NCBI GenBank assembly: GCA_020746105.1
Contig: CM036619.1
Span: 14,856,238-14,920,237, forward strand
Length of the DNA stretch: 64,000 nucleotides
Direction: 5' to 3'
Source: Trogon surrucura
Lineage: Eukaryota; Chordata; Aves; Trogoniformes; Trogonidae
Shown: positions 12,306 through 26,000 of the stretch, piece by piece
How the letters are laid out: every line of letters starts with the position of its first letter
How positions within the stretch are numbered: position 1 is the first letter of the stretch
Notes under the pieces: generated by a model
What the model saw: only the letters and a program-made list of their open reading frames with translations
Databases searched by the model: none
Told to the model about the DNA's origin: nothing
Position numbers and translations under genes: made by a program

Positions 12306-14670
12306 AAGTGTACTCTCGTTTCTGTCATACTTCAGGTGATTTTTCTGCATTAAAATGCCATCAAAAAGAAAGACGTCTCACTTTTCTTGGTTTTGCTATA
12401 GTATGGTAAAGGGCAAGACCTGGAGTCTTAAATTTGGGTTGGGTTTGAGGGCAGAGACCTTGGTAACCTGTCTCCATCTCCCCAAATCTAGCAGAACGGG
12501 TTAGGACACTGATTTCCTGTGGCCTTCTTTAAACATTCATCGTGATCCAAAACTAGATTCACCTGAGGATTTTTGCAGCCCCAGAAGTGGTAGTGCCCTG
12601 TCTGCCCAGCTGCCTAGGGATTCCAGAAAAAAAGAGACAGGATTTCCCATAAATATTCTTTTATTCAGAGAATTTTTATATGATAATGTTACACAATTAT
12701 GTGATCAGTGTCTTAGTTCTAATGTCAGCTCAGTTTTTGATTCTACATGGAGTAGAGCCCAAGAACATTGGGGTTTTTTTGGCTCCAAGTAAAAGTAGGC
12801 TTTTTTCTCACACAAAATATGTGATGGCTTGAGTATTTTGATACCTTTTTAAAATACCAGTGCTTGATTTCACACAAGAGAAATTCTTTCTGTGAAATTA
12901 AAGAACCTACTTTTCAAGTAGCAGGATTTTGGTGAAGCTGTGTTGACTTAAAATTGAACTAACTTTAAAGTATTCTGTTTTATAATAACTGCCAGTTTCT
13001 AACGGTCCCAACAGCAAAAGTATAAATATACCATTCTTGAAGTTAAGGAAATATTTTTCTTTTAAGTTATGTTAATTTCTACTTTTCCCCATGATTTCCA
13101 AACCCCAGTATACTGCTTTAAAAAGCAATGGGTTTAAGGTCCTCACGCTGTAGGTTTCCAAATTAGCCAAGGTTTTTCACAACCTATTTTGTTCTTTCTA
13201 CTTCTAAAACTTTAACTTTACCCAAATGGACATATTACTCAGAGTACTTCTATTCAAGTAGTTTCATGGGGGAAGAACAGATTATTGTATTATTGTATCT
13301 TACCATGAATATTTTGATTGTCCAAATATCACTCTAAGTTTCAAAGCCGTTGGAAAATTTTAGATATGGAAATCCTCTATAGCTGTCCTGTGGATTTAAC
13401 ACTGCTCCCAATGAAGTCAGTACTGGTTGTCTTTCCAATTTCAGTGTGAGTGCTTCAGCCAATACATCCAGAATTACCCTAACCTGTGGAGCTCAACATC
13501 TTGGTCACTCGCATTAACAAGGAGATCTCTGCATCAGAGGGAGAGAAGAGAGTTTTGAAAAAAGACAAGTCACTTGAACCTGGAGGAAGGAGGAGGAGGA
13601 AGGTAAGAAAAAGGAGGTTGAAAATAAGGAGGACAAAAAGAAGGGCAGCGAGGAGAATTCATGTAGTTCATTAGTTGTTTTGCTTGTGTGCAAATACTTG
13701 GGTGCAGCTGGGAAGCCCTGTCCTGGAGTCAGCATGAAAACCAACTCCAACACAGAGCTCCATCGAGCATGCCCCGCGTCTGGCTGACTTGTTTCTGTGC
13801 AAGCCAAACCTCTGAAGTGTAGGTGAGGGAAAGAGATGGAGATGCCAAATACCAGAACGCAGCTGTCGGAGTTTTCCATATGAAAGTCAGCAAAATAGAG
13901 ATCTACATATTTTGTAAAACTCAACCCAGTTTCCAAAAGAAGGTCATAGAATTAAAACAAAAACATCCTAAAACATTTATAAATAATGACTGGGTTGGGC
14001 TTTGAGATTCTTTCTTACCTGACAGATGGCAAGCCCGGCACATTTTGCCGGAAAATCAGCCTTTCTCCCAATCAACCATGGAGAGTGTAGTTCATACTCT
14101 GTAATGACATTTCTTAACTAGATAGTTTAATTAAGGCTATAAATATTTTAATTATTTTTTTTACTTCTCAGGATTCAGTAATTTTATAATTATTTGAGTA
14201 TCTACATGACCTCTTTATGTTTTCTTTTGTCTCTTTCCTAACTGACATTTCAGTCATTTCATATTTCATTCAAAAATATGGATTTCTTGAATTCTTTGAC
14301 TTGCTGCTTTTTGTACTTCATAGCAGTCCTGTCTCCACTTCCACTCTGAGTTTATCCAATACCTGTTGATGTTAATAGAAAAATATTCCATCAAAATCAG
14401 CAGATTAGGGGCAGGCTTGTTCCCTAGGGTATTAAATAACAGCAGGTAGGAAGCACGTGTGTGAAGCACAAGTATCAGACCGAGGGGAAAATCTTGACTT
14501 TTCCAGACTGGCTGTGATCCTGAGCATATCACTTAAAATCTTGGCATCTCGAGGTTCTCTAAGTCTCATACTAATGGTGATACTCACCAATATAAAGTGA
14601 TTAAGATCTTACAAATAAAAAGAGTTATATAACTTGTGGGCAATATTTTCCTCCTGAGGATAGTCCTGGG
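12306..14670. other. Intergenic, single-copy-looking
   Basis: A purine-rich stretch (GGAGGA/AGAAAA, about 13575-13650) produces open frames rich in Arg and Lys. These are compositional, and no gene is supported. Confidence 0.6.
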
Positions 14671-14818
14671 AAACTGCTGACTGTATTCAAGGCCTGGCTA
14701 GACGGGGCTTTGAGCAACCTGGTCTAGTGGGAGGTGTCCCTGACCCTGCAGGGGGGTTGGAACTAAATGGTCTTTAAGGTCCCTTCCAACCCAAACCATT
14801 TTGTGATTCTATGATTCT
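14671..14818 (+). mobile_element. CR1 LINE 3' end fragment
   Basis: Last codons of ORF2 (FKAWLDGALSNLV-like), then GTGGGAGGTGTCCCTG, GGTCCCTTCCAACCC and ATTCTATG octamers. Severe 5' truncation is the usual outcome of CR1 insertion. Confidence 0.92.
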
Positions 14819-16324
14819 AATTTTCTCAATTCTTATGCTGTCTTCTAACCACAGAAGCCTTTTTAAAAGTTGCTGTGCTCTATTTCTTTTCAGATTATAC
14901 AATACTTGAAATACAAGTTGGTGGCCTTCCAAAGCTTCAAGACTCTCTGCTCTAGGGGAAAGCAGTTTAATATCAGTAAGGGGAAAGGAATGAGTAATGC
15001 TGACAGATGTCCCAGAGTAACATCAGGTAGGAAATCAGAACGTGAAGACAAAAAAAAAGTTGTTAGTGGTTTAGAGGCATGTTATGCAGCAACTTTGGGT
15101 CTTTTCCCTCTGGAGGTGATGGTGGTATAGAGGTGTATTACACTATAGCTTACAGGGCTGCAGAGACCTGCCCAAGATAGGTCTGGAGCTGGAAGGGGTT
15201 GATCTTTGGATCAATCCACTTTTCAATCTGCTGGAGCTTCCTTGTAAGCCTTGCACCATCTCCTTGTTTTCTCTAGCAGAATGATCTCAATTCAGTGGGT
15301 AAGCTACTCATCAGTCTTTGGGTGTCCAATTGTGCAAGGGACAAGGGACCATTCTGTAATGAAATTATCAGAAGGTGGCAAAAGAAAAAAGCAAGGCTTA
15401 ACAAGAAAATGCCCAAATCTATTTACTGCTCAAGAGATGTCTTTTGAGTCTGAGTATCCACTGCAGTGCTTTTCCAGTAGGGTGCCTGATCAGGGGAAAA
15501 ATAGGTGAAATGACTCTCAGCAGGACAGTAAAGTTCTTTTTAATTTTTTCCCTTTTTTCTTCAGAATGGTTTCTTTCTGTAAAAATGCAAAGTAAAGCCA
15601 AAAGTCTCTAAAGTATCTGTTCAAAAGGCTTCCAATCTGTAATAATGGCTCCAATTGCCAAACTATTTAAAAGGCCTTTGAAAGTCAGACAGTGCAGATA
15701 TAAAATACTTTCTCAGGCCTTAAAAGCTAGATTATAGTAATTTTATGGAAACATTTAGTACAGGACCATAAAAAAAAAAAGGCAGGGATAAAATCCTGCC
15801 TTTATTTCTGCTAAATAATCCATTTCAGGAAGTCCTTTGCAAGTCGAATTTAAAACTATTTGGCACCTGCCTATAGCATTTGTCTAGTTTTCCTTCAAGT
15901 TGCTTCTGTCAGTTGAAAATATGACTTTCTGGTGGCTAAGACTATACCTAATTCATTAACCTCTGTGTTAATGCAAAACCAAAGTTTTTGAGGACTCTTC
16001 CTCCTACCTCAGCTTTTAGTGGATCAAACTGAGAATTTGGGGGGTCGTTCAAGCTATATTACGTTGATAGCAGAGTGAAGGCAGCGTAGGGTTACTGTTT
16101 TCCTTTTAGATGGGACAGGTTTGCAGAAACCTGTTTGATAAAGAGGGTAAGAATAGAAATAAACCAGTGTACTAAAAGGAAAGGGGAGACGTGTTTCTCT
16201 TAGTGCTTCTCTGATCCCAAACCTAGGCTGTGGACCTGGATGGAGCTACTCACCTGCCTTGGTTTATGTGCACGTCTCAGCCATGCCTTGGCTACACGTA
16301 GGAATGACACTCTTCTCCCCTTTT
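14819..16324. other. Intergenic, no feature recognised
   Basis: AT-rich DNA between CR1 fragments. No gene or repeat supported. Confidence 0.55.
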
Positions 16325-16503
16325 CACAGAATCACAGAATCACAGAATGCCAGGGATTGGAAGGGACGTCAAAAGATCATCAAGTCCAATCCCCCTGCCA
16401 GAGCAGGAACGCCTGGATAATGCTACACAGGAACGTGTCCAGGCAGGTCTTGAATGTCTCCAGAGAAGGAGACTCCACAACCTCCCTGGGCAGCCCATTT
16501 CTA
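16325..16503 (-). mobile_element. CR1 LINE 3' end fragment
   Basis: Starts with reversed octamers (CACAGAATCACAGAATCAC) and runs into the end of ORF2. Its sequence follows the same subfamily as the long copy at 37221 (GGATTGGAAGGGA, CAGGAACGTGTCCAGGCAGG). Confidence 0.92.
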
Positions 16504-16973
16504 GTGGGAGAAAGTCCAGGCTTCTGGTATAGAAGCTTATTATGCTCCAGAAAACACCTGAATGGTCAGGAGACCTGATCTACCCCACAGAAGGCAATAC
16601 CACTTTCTTAAAATTGATCCCTTAAAAGACTTTCAAAGGACATATCAAAGCTTTATAGGAGGCTTTGATTGGATAGATAAACCAAATATTATATTATTTT
16701 AATGAATTTGTTAAAACAAATCAAGAACAGAGAAACAATCCTGAACATTAGAGTATACGTACAATACCTGTGCAACTACAGCTATATCAGAATGTCATCT
16801 TTTACTATTATGTCTCTTGTCTGAAATTTTAGTACATCACGTGGAGTGCATATTTAACTAGACTAGACATTCCCACTAGCAGTTCTATCAAACATTGTGA
16901 TATCCACAGTTAACTATTTTAAAAAGTAGGTTCTCACAGCCGAAGGGAATTAAATCATCCATAGGAGACTAGA

Positions 16974-17240
16974 GAATTATAGAATGTGTTGGACTGGAAG
17001 GGACCTTTACAGGTCCTCTAGTCCAACCCCCCTGCAGTGAGCAGGGACATCTTTAGATCAGGTTGGTCAGAGCCCCATCAAGCCTGACCTTGAACGCCTC
17101 CAGGGGCAGAGCCTCCATCACCTCTCTGGGCAACCTCGCCCAGTGTTTCACCACCTTCACTGTAAAAAATTTCTTCCTTATATCCAGTCTATCCTCTTTT
17201 AGTTTACTCCTTGTCCTGACACAACAGGTCTTGCTAAAAA
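16974..17240 (-). mobile_element. CR1 LINE 3' end fragment, second copy in the same orientation
   Basis: A different, older subfamily than the copy 470 bases upstream: GTTGGACTGGAAGGGACC, CTGCAGTGAGCAGGGACATC, then the reversed end of ORF2 (AATTTCTTCCTTATATCC corresponds to DIRKKF). Confidence 0.92.
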
Positions 17241-19689
17241 GAATACTTCCTATTTTCTACAGAAATAGAAAGTAAAGCAGGGAAATACAGGGAAATCAAA
17301 TGAGGATAAACATGAGGTTGTTGCATATTTTTCTATCACCTTTAATGCTCACAGTGTGAAACACTAAAGGAGAGGGGATCTGTAACATCACTGCAGGGAG
17401 AGTCCAGGAAAAGAAAGGGACTTGAGAGGAGGAGGTTTATTCTTGTAACTGAGGTGTAAGCAACTGTTATTTGTCCACGAATGTTATGCTTTGTGGCAGA
17501 GATGCTTGGAAATGTAAGATGGAGTTATGAAATTTTGTACTTGTTGATTTTTCCCAAGAGGAAATGACACGTCAAAATACTAAGCCTCTAGTTGTCATAC
17601 CTGCAATCACTATGGCTCCTTCTCGCTCAGAGCACTGAGCCATGCTCTCAGCTTTTGCAGCTCCTGCTTCTCTCCCCAGTTTTGGCCAAAATTCCACCTG
17701 TTCAATAACTTTATCCTCAGTGCTGTAAATGCTGTAGATCTTGTTCAGTGTTGGATGAAAGCAAAGAGAGTGTATTCTTTTAAAGAATTTCATGCTAGGT
17801 TTGTCTGTTCTCTGTATTGTGATAGATGACAAAGCCAATGCCTGTTTGAGGGCACATTTCAGTGAATTCTCATCACGTCAATAGACCAGTTGAATTCAAA
17901 GGATATTACTGCTCACTGCTTCTTATGATCCATCCACAAGCTGGAGGGAAGACAGAATTTCTGTTTGTATAACTCTGAGAATGCACACAGTATATATTAT
18001 ACATAACTAAGTACTTTAAAAGACTAATACTTCAGATTGTTCTCTAAGCTAGGATTTTCTCACTTGTTTTATACTTAATGTGTTAAAACCTGTCTTCTGA
18101 TATAACTGAAAGATAAATATTTTAACTTTTTCTGCCCTGTCTGCCAGACTTTTCTCTAGCAACAGCTATACTTAGAGGTGTGCTGCTGCTGATACAATTC
18201 TAATATTACTGCATGAATATTATGAGTAGCAGATGTTCTCTTCCTGAGAAACCTGTTTCTAGAAAGGTATTGCCTTCTGTGCATAGTCACTTATACAAAA
18301 CACTTTCATTCCACTGTGGCTATAGAATGACGATAACAGAAATAAGAATCTTAGCGTTGAAGATACGTGTAATTAAAGATGCAAAGTATGCATAGTCTTA
18401 GCTGCTTCCAGATCACTGCTTGTTAATATCAGACATAATCTTTTTCTTGGGATCAATTTTTTTTTTTAATTGCAATTTACCATTTGGCAAGTTCTAGCAA
18501 GAAATCCAGTGCTGAACAATATTACATCAATAATTTTATCAAAATCATTCCCTGTTATGCATTTACATTTTAGTTCTGAGTATTTAACCTCTAGATAAGC
18601 ACAATCCCTAAAGGGAGGAGGGCACAAGGTACTTGCAGTTTAAGGCTACAGTGGCCAGTGTATTTGAGGTGTTCTGGTGGGGTCTGGAAACAGAGGCAGG
18701 TAGTGCACAGGATTCAAACTTAGCTGCAAGGTACTGAAAGGAAACTTTGCTTTACCAACTTTCTCTTGACAATCTATACAAGACAGAAAAATAATAATTA
18801 CAATAATTTTCTTCTAGTTATGTGACTAATCTTGGTGGGTTTAGATTTCATTTCTCTGCTTTTTATTTCAAAGATTGATTAAAAGATTGAAAGAGAAAAG
18901 GAATTAATCTTGAACTAAGATAAAACAAAAGAATATTTATACTGTCTTGTGAGTCTTTTTCTTTTTTTCTGGCTCTGATTTTAACATTTTTTCCTGATGT
19001 TCTGACTAGCAAAATGCCACTACCAGTTTGAAGAGAGACAAACTCATTCCGTTATGACACAGCAGCTATGACAACCTCTTTTATTGTTGCTTAATGGTGT
19101 GTTCAAGAATGTCAAAACAGCTTGCAAATATTTCTGGTTTTGCTGTTTCAGAGACGTGAAAACAGCAGCTTCAATTGTATTGAAATATTATTCAGAACAG
19201 TTTAATACTTTGGGAGCATTTCTTGGCACCAATGAGCTTGCCCATATTTCTAGTGATAAGTTGGGCACTAGTCTTTCAAAAGTTAGTTTAAAACTCTAGT
19301 ACAGTCAAGTAAACTGTACTCAATAAAACTGAAGTGCCATTTAATTGGATGTGGAGACTAAATACTTGGTGGTGACTATTTAAATTTTCATTTCTCCTTC
19401 ACAAAAATCAGAGGATACCCCAGCTCATCATGACCTGTGGTTTCCATTTGAATCGACTGTGTATGATTGCCTGCTTTGATATGAAATGGCTTCTGAATGC
19501 TTCTTGTGAAACAGGTGCCAAAACATAAAAATCACCATAATAAATGACACATTTATCAGCAAATTTCAGCAGTCAGAGGAAGGAATTTGCTGGACACAGT
19601 AGGTGAAATTTGTTTCTGGAAATAGAGTTTAAAAAGATTAGGCAAAACTATTATCTGCTCTCTCAGACATATAGTTTGGGAAAAATGCA
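17241..19689. other. Intergenic, no feature recognised
   Basis: AT-rich, no transposon seen and no coding potential beyond short chance frames. Confidence 0.55.
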
Positions 19690-20245
19690 GTAAATCATAG
19701 GATCATAGGAAAATTCATGTTGGAAAGGAACTCTAGAGGTCTTTATCCCAACTTCCTGGTCAAAGCAGGATCAGCTTTTAGGTCAGACCTGGTTGCCGAA
19801 GTCTCTGAGCAAGCCCAGTTGGGGTTGAACCCTCACCTCTAGGACAGAGAGTGCACAGCTTCTGGGTCATGTTCTCCAGTGCCCGACTGCCCTCAGCAGA
19901 GGAAAGTCCAGAAGTCTGAAAGCCTCCTCCTTCAGCTTGTACCCAGAGCTTCTCATCCACCCACTGGCTCAGCTGTGAAGAGCCTGGATCCTTGTACTCT
20001 TGGTGGCCTTGTCATGGGCACCCGCTGGGGGCTGCTGTGAGGTCTCCGCAAAGCCACACCTTCTCCAGACTGAGCCACACCAGCTCCCTCAGCCCCTCCT
20101 CAAGGACAAGTGCTCCTGCCTTAACCATCTTGCTGGCCCTCAACTGACCTTGCTCCAGTTTGCCAATGTCTTTCTTGTGTTAGGGGCCCCAAAGTTGGAT
20201 CTCAGTAATATACCTCAAGCTCAGAAAATTATTTCTGTCTTCATA
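19690..20245 (-). mobile_element. Old CR1 LINE 3' region
   Basis: Begins CATAGGATCATAGGAAAATTCATG. It contains CR1-type text such as CTTCTCCAGACTGAGCCACACCAG, CTCAGCCCCTCCTCAAGGAC and CTTGCTCCAGTTTGCC, with many substitutions and insertions. It is an older CR1 than the others, and its left boundary is clearer than its right one. Confidence 0.75.
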
Positions 20246-22616
20246 TCACCCACAGTAGAAGAGCAGCTCCTGAAGTCACCCTCTGAAACTTTCATAATGC
20301 AGATCAGGTCCCAGGTAGGGTACCACAGGCATTGATTGATACAGGCCTAGAGTAATGATTTCCTTTTATTCCCACGCTGATGTTTCTCTTCCAGTTCTTA
20401 CACTGTTTCTTCCCCCAGACCAGTTCAGATTTCTGTCTAACAGTGGTACTGCACATGTCCATTTTCAATTTTCTTCTCATTAACTTGAACTTCTGACCCA
20501 AATGTAAGCCTTGCTCTGTATCAGCCTTGAGAACAGGAGATGAAGCAATAGCCAAGCAATATTGCTTTGCTTCCAGACAGTCTGTGGGAGAATAGGACTT
20601 TTTTTCTTTTGCCAGAACTGAGTGTTTGGTATCCTAATGCTGGCCTGACTTTTGCTATTTTTTTACAGGTAGTGGAGGGTAAAAGGAAAGACAATAACTT
20701 GAGCAAGACATTTAATTGGAGCTACCCGAGGATGTTAAGAAAAAATCAGTAGAAGTAACACTATCATGACTATTTCAAAGTAAAACCAGTCCAAGTTTGC
20801 CCACTTTTTAGGTGCTGTGCCTCCAATACATGCTTCTTTCAAAGTCATTCTTTACTTCTTAATGTCTCACTGTCAGGAAAAGAATCCAAACAACTATGTA
20901 AGGTTGCTAATTGCATTGGTTGACTCCATGCAATGGAAAGGACACTGAGTTTCTGAAGCCGGACAGGCCAAACCTGCCCCCGACCTGCTGAAGTGAAGGG
21001 AGGAGGTGCACATTCAAAAAGCTTTAGGAGGGAGGGCAGATCCCAAACTCAGCAAGAAAGGGCAAACAGCTTCTGACGGACATTGTGGGAAAGGGAATCA
21101 AGGAAAGAAAACCACTCAGCAGTCAATAGGACTTGAGTAAGCCCAAAATTTCACCTGTAAGGAAAGGGGCTGGGTACATCAAGAGGCTCTGTCACAGCAC
21201 TGACCCCTGCCATGCTAATTTAAATCATCCCAATTTGGCCCTCTGGATTACGGAAGGACCCTCAAGAAGGATTGATTTTATTAAGTGAATGTAAAGGCAA
21301 CACAATCCAGTCCGCTGATTTTGTTGTTGTCTTTTTAAGCTGCAGAGGAGCATTATTTTCTACTGATCTGGCCTCCTGAATAGCCATGAGGGAGAAAAGC
21401 TGACTGAAAGCAGTGTGATGTTGGTCTAAGGGATGAGAAATGACCACTCTTCAGCAGCTCTGCGCAAGCTAAACTTGAACCTTTTCACATTCCTCCATGA
21501 CTACCATCATTAATATTTTGTCACTTGCTATTTTGTCACATCAGACTAGAAATCGAAGGGCTGCATGGAAAGCTCAGTGTATGCCGCGAAGACGATTGAG
21601 GCAGCTGCACTTCTTTCATCTGGCTGTGCTACCAGCCCACTGTCCATAGCTCTACAGTAAAGAGGTTTCCTTTTTTGGCTGCCACAAGGGTGGTTTAGCC
21701 TACAGGATTTTCCTGAGTTTGATGCATTTATAGTCATAGAAGTGAAAAAGAAGTTCTTTGAAAAGGAAAAGATGAGTATTATTTCACACGGGGGTGCAAA
21801 TCACAAAAAGCCTCCTATCTCTGGTTATATATAGCAATGATAATATTTGCATGAGCAGAGAAAGTCACTCTTGTTAAAGAGCTGTGGGAGAACAACTTTC
21901 TGTATATGCCAGCAATTTACAGCTGTTGTATTTTTATTAGCACTCTGGTATAAGTGTGTTTCCTCCCCACCCCACAATTGTCTACAACTAGGGATTAAAT
22001 CTGAACCCTCTTCCATTCACACAGAGGTTTTCAGAGGATCCTGAGCTTGGACTCCCACACAATTCCCATTTCCGTTTGACACCATGCACTGGAGAGAGGC
22101 TGGGGTGAAGAGTGTGCTGTGAAGAGGAGAATCAGGACTACCAAGCCCTTAAATTATAAATAATCACGATCCATGAATCATCAACCATGTAAGTGGCTTT
22201 TGAATTGTCACTAGAAATATGTGTTTATTCATTGCCTTCCTATACTTGTGTTGTTTAGATTCACATTTGCACTTGACCATACCAGTTAACAAACGGTCCC
22301 ATGAACCCAGCTGTCCCAGGAGTTGTGCTTTTAGAGGAAAGAAGCAAGTGGGGGAGGTCAGTGATAGACCTGTGATTGCCTGCAGCTCTGGGGGGAGGCT
22401 GCCCTTTGTGTGTCCTGGACTCCTGGTGCGGGGGGAGTCCTGGAGGGAGAATCTGCTACCTCTCTTTCAGCATAGGCACTTCAGTTTCCACATTCTGGAA
22501 GTGAGGTGGGAGGATGAACATGTATACCCGGGTCTCATCCTGGCACAGAATGTAGTCATGGCCAGGTTGAACATACAGCTGCAGAAGTGAGTCGAAGTCC
22601 TGAAAAAAATATAATC
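20246..22616. other. Intergenic, no feature firmly recognised
   Basis: The part at about 20930-21230 is richer in G and A and might be old repeat-derived DNA, but I could not place it in a family. Confidence 0.5.
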
Positions 22617-22622
22617 TAGGAG

Positions 22623-23023
22623 TGAAGAGGGTCCCTTCGGAGAGCCGGCCAAGTTAACGATCATCACACCAATATGGCTACAGATCGTCCTCCCTTTATT
22701 GCTCCGGACAGCTCAATATATACAGTTCAGCAGTGTCCCCGCGCCTGCCCCTTCACAGAGTTGGTTGGTTACAGGTTTACACGCGCCAGCGTTTTATTGG
22801 GCAGTGCCATTCCACTATGCAAGCGGCTCTCGCCCCCCCTTCTCCCCCCGGGGCCAGCACCTCCAGCCAAGCATCTCGCAAAGCTCTCACAAGACAGATA
22901 AAACTTCCTCCTCCCTGTGTTCCAAGGCAGCTTCAAGGACAGAGCCTCTGTTTAGGCCTACGCTGGGTTGTCCACACTTTTAAAGTTATACCGCACCTCT
23001 GCTCCACAAGAAATTCCTCTACA
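22623..23023 (-). mobile_element. Solo LTR, ERVK-type, with perfect 6-bp target duplication
   Basis: Read on the minus strand it begins TGTAGAGGAATTTC and ends GACCCTCTTCA. It is flanked by TAGGAG at 22617-22622 and 23024-23029, an exact 6-bp duplication typical of class II (ERVK-like) elements. It has a TATATA at 22722-22717 and polyadenylation-type AATAAA at 22700-22695, plus an earlier CCCAATAAAACGC (about 22800-22788). It is 401 bp with no internal retroviral sequence, so the provirus was lost by LTR-LTR recombination. Confidence 0.9.
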
Positions 23024-23029
23024 TAGGAG

Positions 23030-26000
23030 CAGGAACTCCTGTCACCTGAGTTCAGGTGATGTGTGTAGAGTTTGGAAATAAAGATTATGTGACAAAGGTT
23101 CTGTTTTGGAAATAGCTGCAGGCTCATCACAGCTCTCACAGTTTGGCACAGTAGGAGCATATCTTGAGCCTAGGGGATGGGTCTTTACCTAAACCTAATC
23201 TAGAGTCAGATCAGTACACAGCATCCTTGACCCAGCTCCATACACCTGGCTTTGGTGGGGGTACAGTTCCCAAAAGAGAAAGTGAAAGGACTGTGGGACA
23301 GAAATGTCAACCTCTTTTGGGGAATAAATGCTTAAAAGTATATAACAGGTTAGTGTAATTTTAATTTCTACAGTCGTTGATGGGTTTACCTTTATTATGT
23401 TAAGCTGTGGATAGAGGTATTTCCCAATACCCTTTATCTGATTAAAGTGCCTTGAAGATTAGGTAGAAGCTCAGCAGTACTATGTTGCAGATCAGTAGTT
23501 AAATATTGCTCTGGTTCTAATTATATTCTTCCATATTCTACCAGCAGGAAAATTTAACCCCTCCGAATTTAACGCACAACAGAAACGTGAAAAACAATTT
23601 ACTGCCTGCTATGCACATTGCCTATCTCATTTATGTATTTTTTAGAAAGAGAATAATATGGTGATATGGAGTGACACCTACTCTGAACATGTTTTCCCAT
23701 CATTGCTCTACCAGCTCTGAAAACTGCTTTTGTTTGGATATTGTTATTATCTGCTAGAGACTGATAGGAATGTGAAGTCAGTCACTGAGAAAGGGAAACA
23801 TGGTTCTCATTCAGAAGGAATGTGGCTGCATCCACACAGTTTACAGCACAGTCGTATTTGAAGTCGAGCCGCGGGATCTTGTGGCAGTAAAAATCATTGT
23901 GATTTATAGGAAAATGTCACTCTGGCTGTCTCCTCTATAAAAGCTTTTTACTACTCTTTTTGAATATAAATCAGAATTATGTGGCCAACAAAGTGATGGT
24001 TTTGGCAAAATGTTGTGAAGACAAAAAATAAACGGGTTTGAATTGTCTTGGCTTTATTCTGCAGAGAGATATTACTGGAATTTATTGCCTTGCCAAGATC
24101 AATATCCCTGTCCTTAAAAATAGGTGTGTGTAACTATGTCTAAATTTATATACAAATTAAGGATGTTCACCATGAAGTTTACCTTCAAACAACAATAACA
24201 GTAGATCTTAACTTGAAATGATGCTCACAAAATTTCAAAATCTTACTCTGGCCATATTTTTAGCACCTGACTTCAAACTCTTTGGTAGTTTTGTCTCTTT
24301 CTAGGGGTAAATGTGATGGGTCTCAGCCTATCTGGTTCAAGGTCAGCAAATTTATCCCAGGAACTTAAGAAAGAGATGACCCTTTCCTCCCACACTGAAT
24401 ATTAGTTCCCTAAACCTTGACTATTTCTAAGGAAAAATGTGCAACAAGAAGTAAGTGATCTATGAATTCAGGGGTTTGTCACAGGTCAATAGAGCAGTAT
24501 TCAGGAGTATTCAGGAGTGAAGCAGGTAGGGACATGGATGAGCATGAGGGGAAGGTGAAGAAGGCCAGGAGACAGCGAAGCAAAGCAGCGAGAATTTGAG
24601 GCTAGTTCTGCATCATCTCTTTCAAAGCCACACTGTCAGCCAGGGGTTGCCAGCCTGTGGCATTTTATCCATGCGTGGTTCATGGGTGTGTAGTCAGTGG
24701 GCTTGCCTGAATTTGGCTGTGGACAAACTCAGGCTATGGGAACTGCAGGGACTTCTTGCTCAGAGATACAAGTGAAATTCCAGTTGTAGCCCATTCCTGA
24801 GTGGAGCAGAAGGATTCATGGAGATCCAGGGACTCTCACTGTTAATTGTCCCTTGAGGCCTCCAGGTGTGATGGATCTCAGCCAAACGGGAAGGGTGAAA
24901 AGGGTTAGCTTCACCTTTATTTGCTCTACCAGCACTTAACAGCATGATGGAAATGTTTGGACAAACTCTGTGCTAGTAACATATAAGACTGGGCTAGACA
25001 GAGATTGTAACCCTCCCTTCTGGCTTTTATGGATTTGTGAGTTCACAGATCCTTCCCTGTACTTGAAAGACCTCTACTGCTGGTAGCTGAGCACTTGTAC
25101 ACGTCATCTGCTCCTGATTAGCTGTACAGCAGTGGGAATAGACAACACTGCTGACTGGTATATTATTCAGTACATCCAGTTCGGGGCGATGCCCTGATCA
25201 GAGGCACTGGCAGAGATGTACAAACCACAGAAGATCTTGGACATGCAGAGGGAGGGCACACAAGGGACTCACCTCTCCTACGCGAACAACTCGTTTCTTA
25301 GAAGTCCACGTCTCAAAGAATATTAAGCAATATTAATTAAGCAATACAGGGGTGTAGAGGGCAAAATAATCCACCTCTTGCCACTCTATCAATGTCAATA
25401 ACGTTCCAAAAAGTGAGACGTAAACAGTAGCCCCAGGCTGGGCATAATCTTGTTCTAAGGCTTTGTTCTTTGTTGGATAAAGTATCATCTAGGCCAAACT
25501 AGTTGAAATAGAGCTCTACAGGTAGCTTACAAATGGAACAAAGAGTATTTCCATGTCAAGTCATACATAAAAATGGACTGTAGGGCGATTTAATCGGAAC
25601 TGCAAACTGCATGCATAAACCAGAGTTGGTATGGATTCAAAAGCAGCGTATAATATATTTAATATTTGGAAGTGTGAAATATGTGGTTGTGAGCCCTGAT
25701 GTACTTTGTTTACTGTGCACAAAAAGTACTGGTATATCTCAACGAAGCGTCATTATGAAATTCCTAAAATGTACTGGTCCTTTTTGACCACTCTGCTGAG
25801 TATTCAGGATTAAGTGATACAAATTTCTGACTTCTGAATTAGACGTGTGTGATATGTTCTGCCCCAGTCTTCCCATCTGTGCAATGCAGGTAAACTCGTC
25901 TACTTTCTTTCTTCAAGGAAGCACTGGTAAGTTCAAACAGTTACTATTTATTTAGGACTTTAAAAAATGGAAAAGATGACACAAGCACAAATTGAATTTA

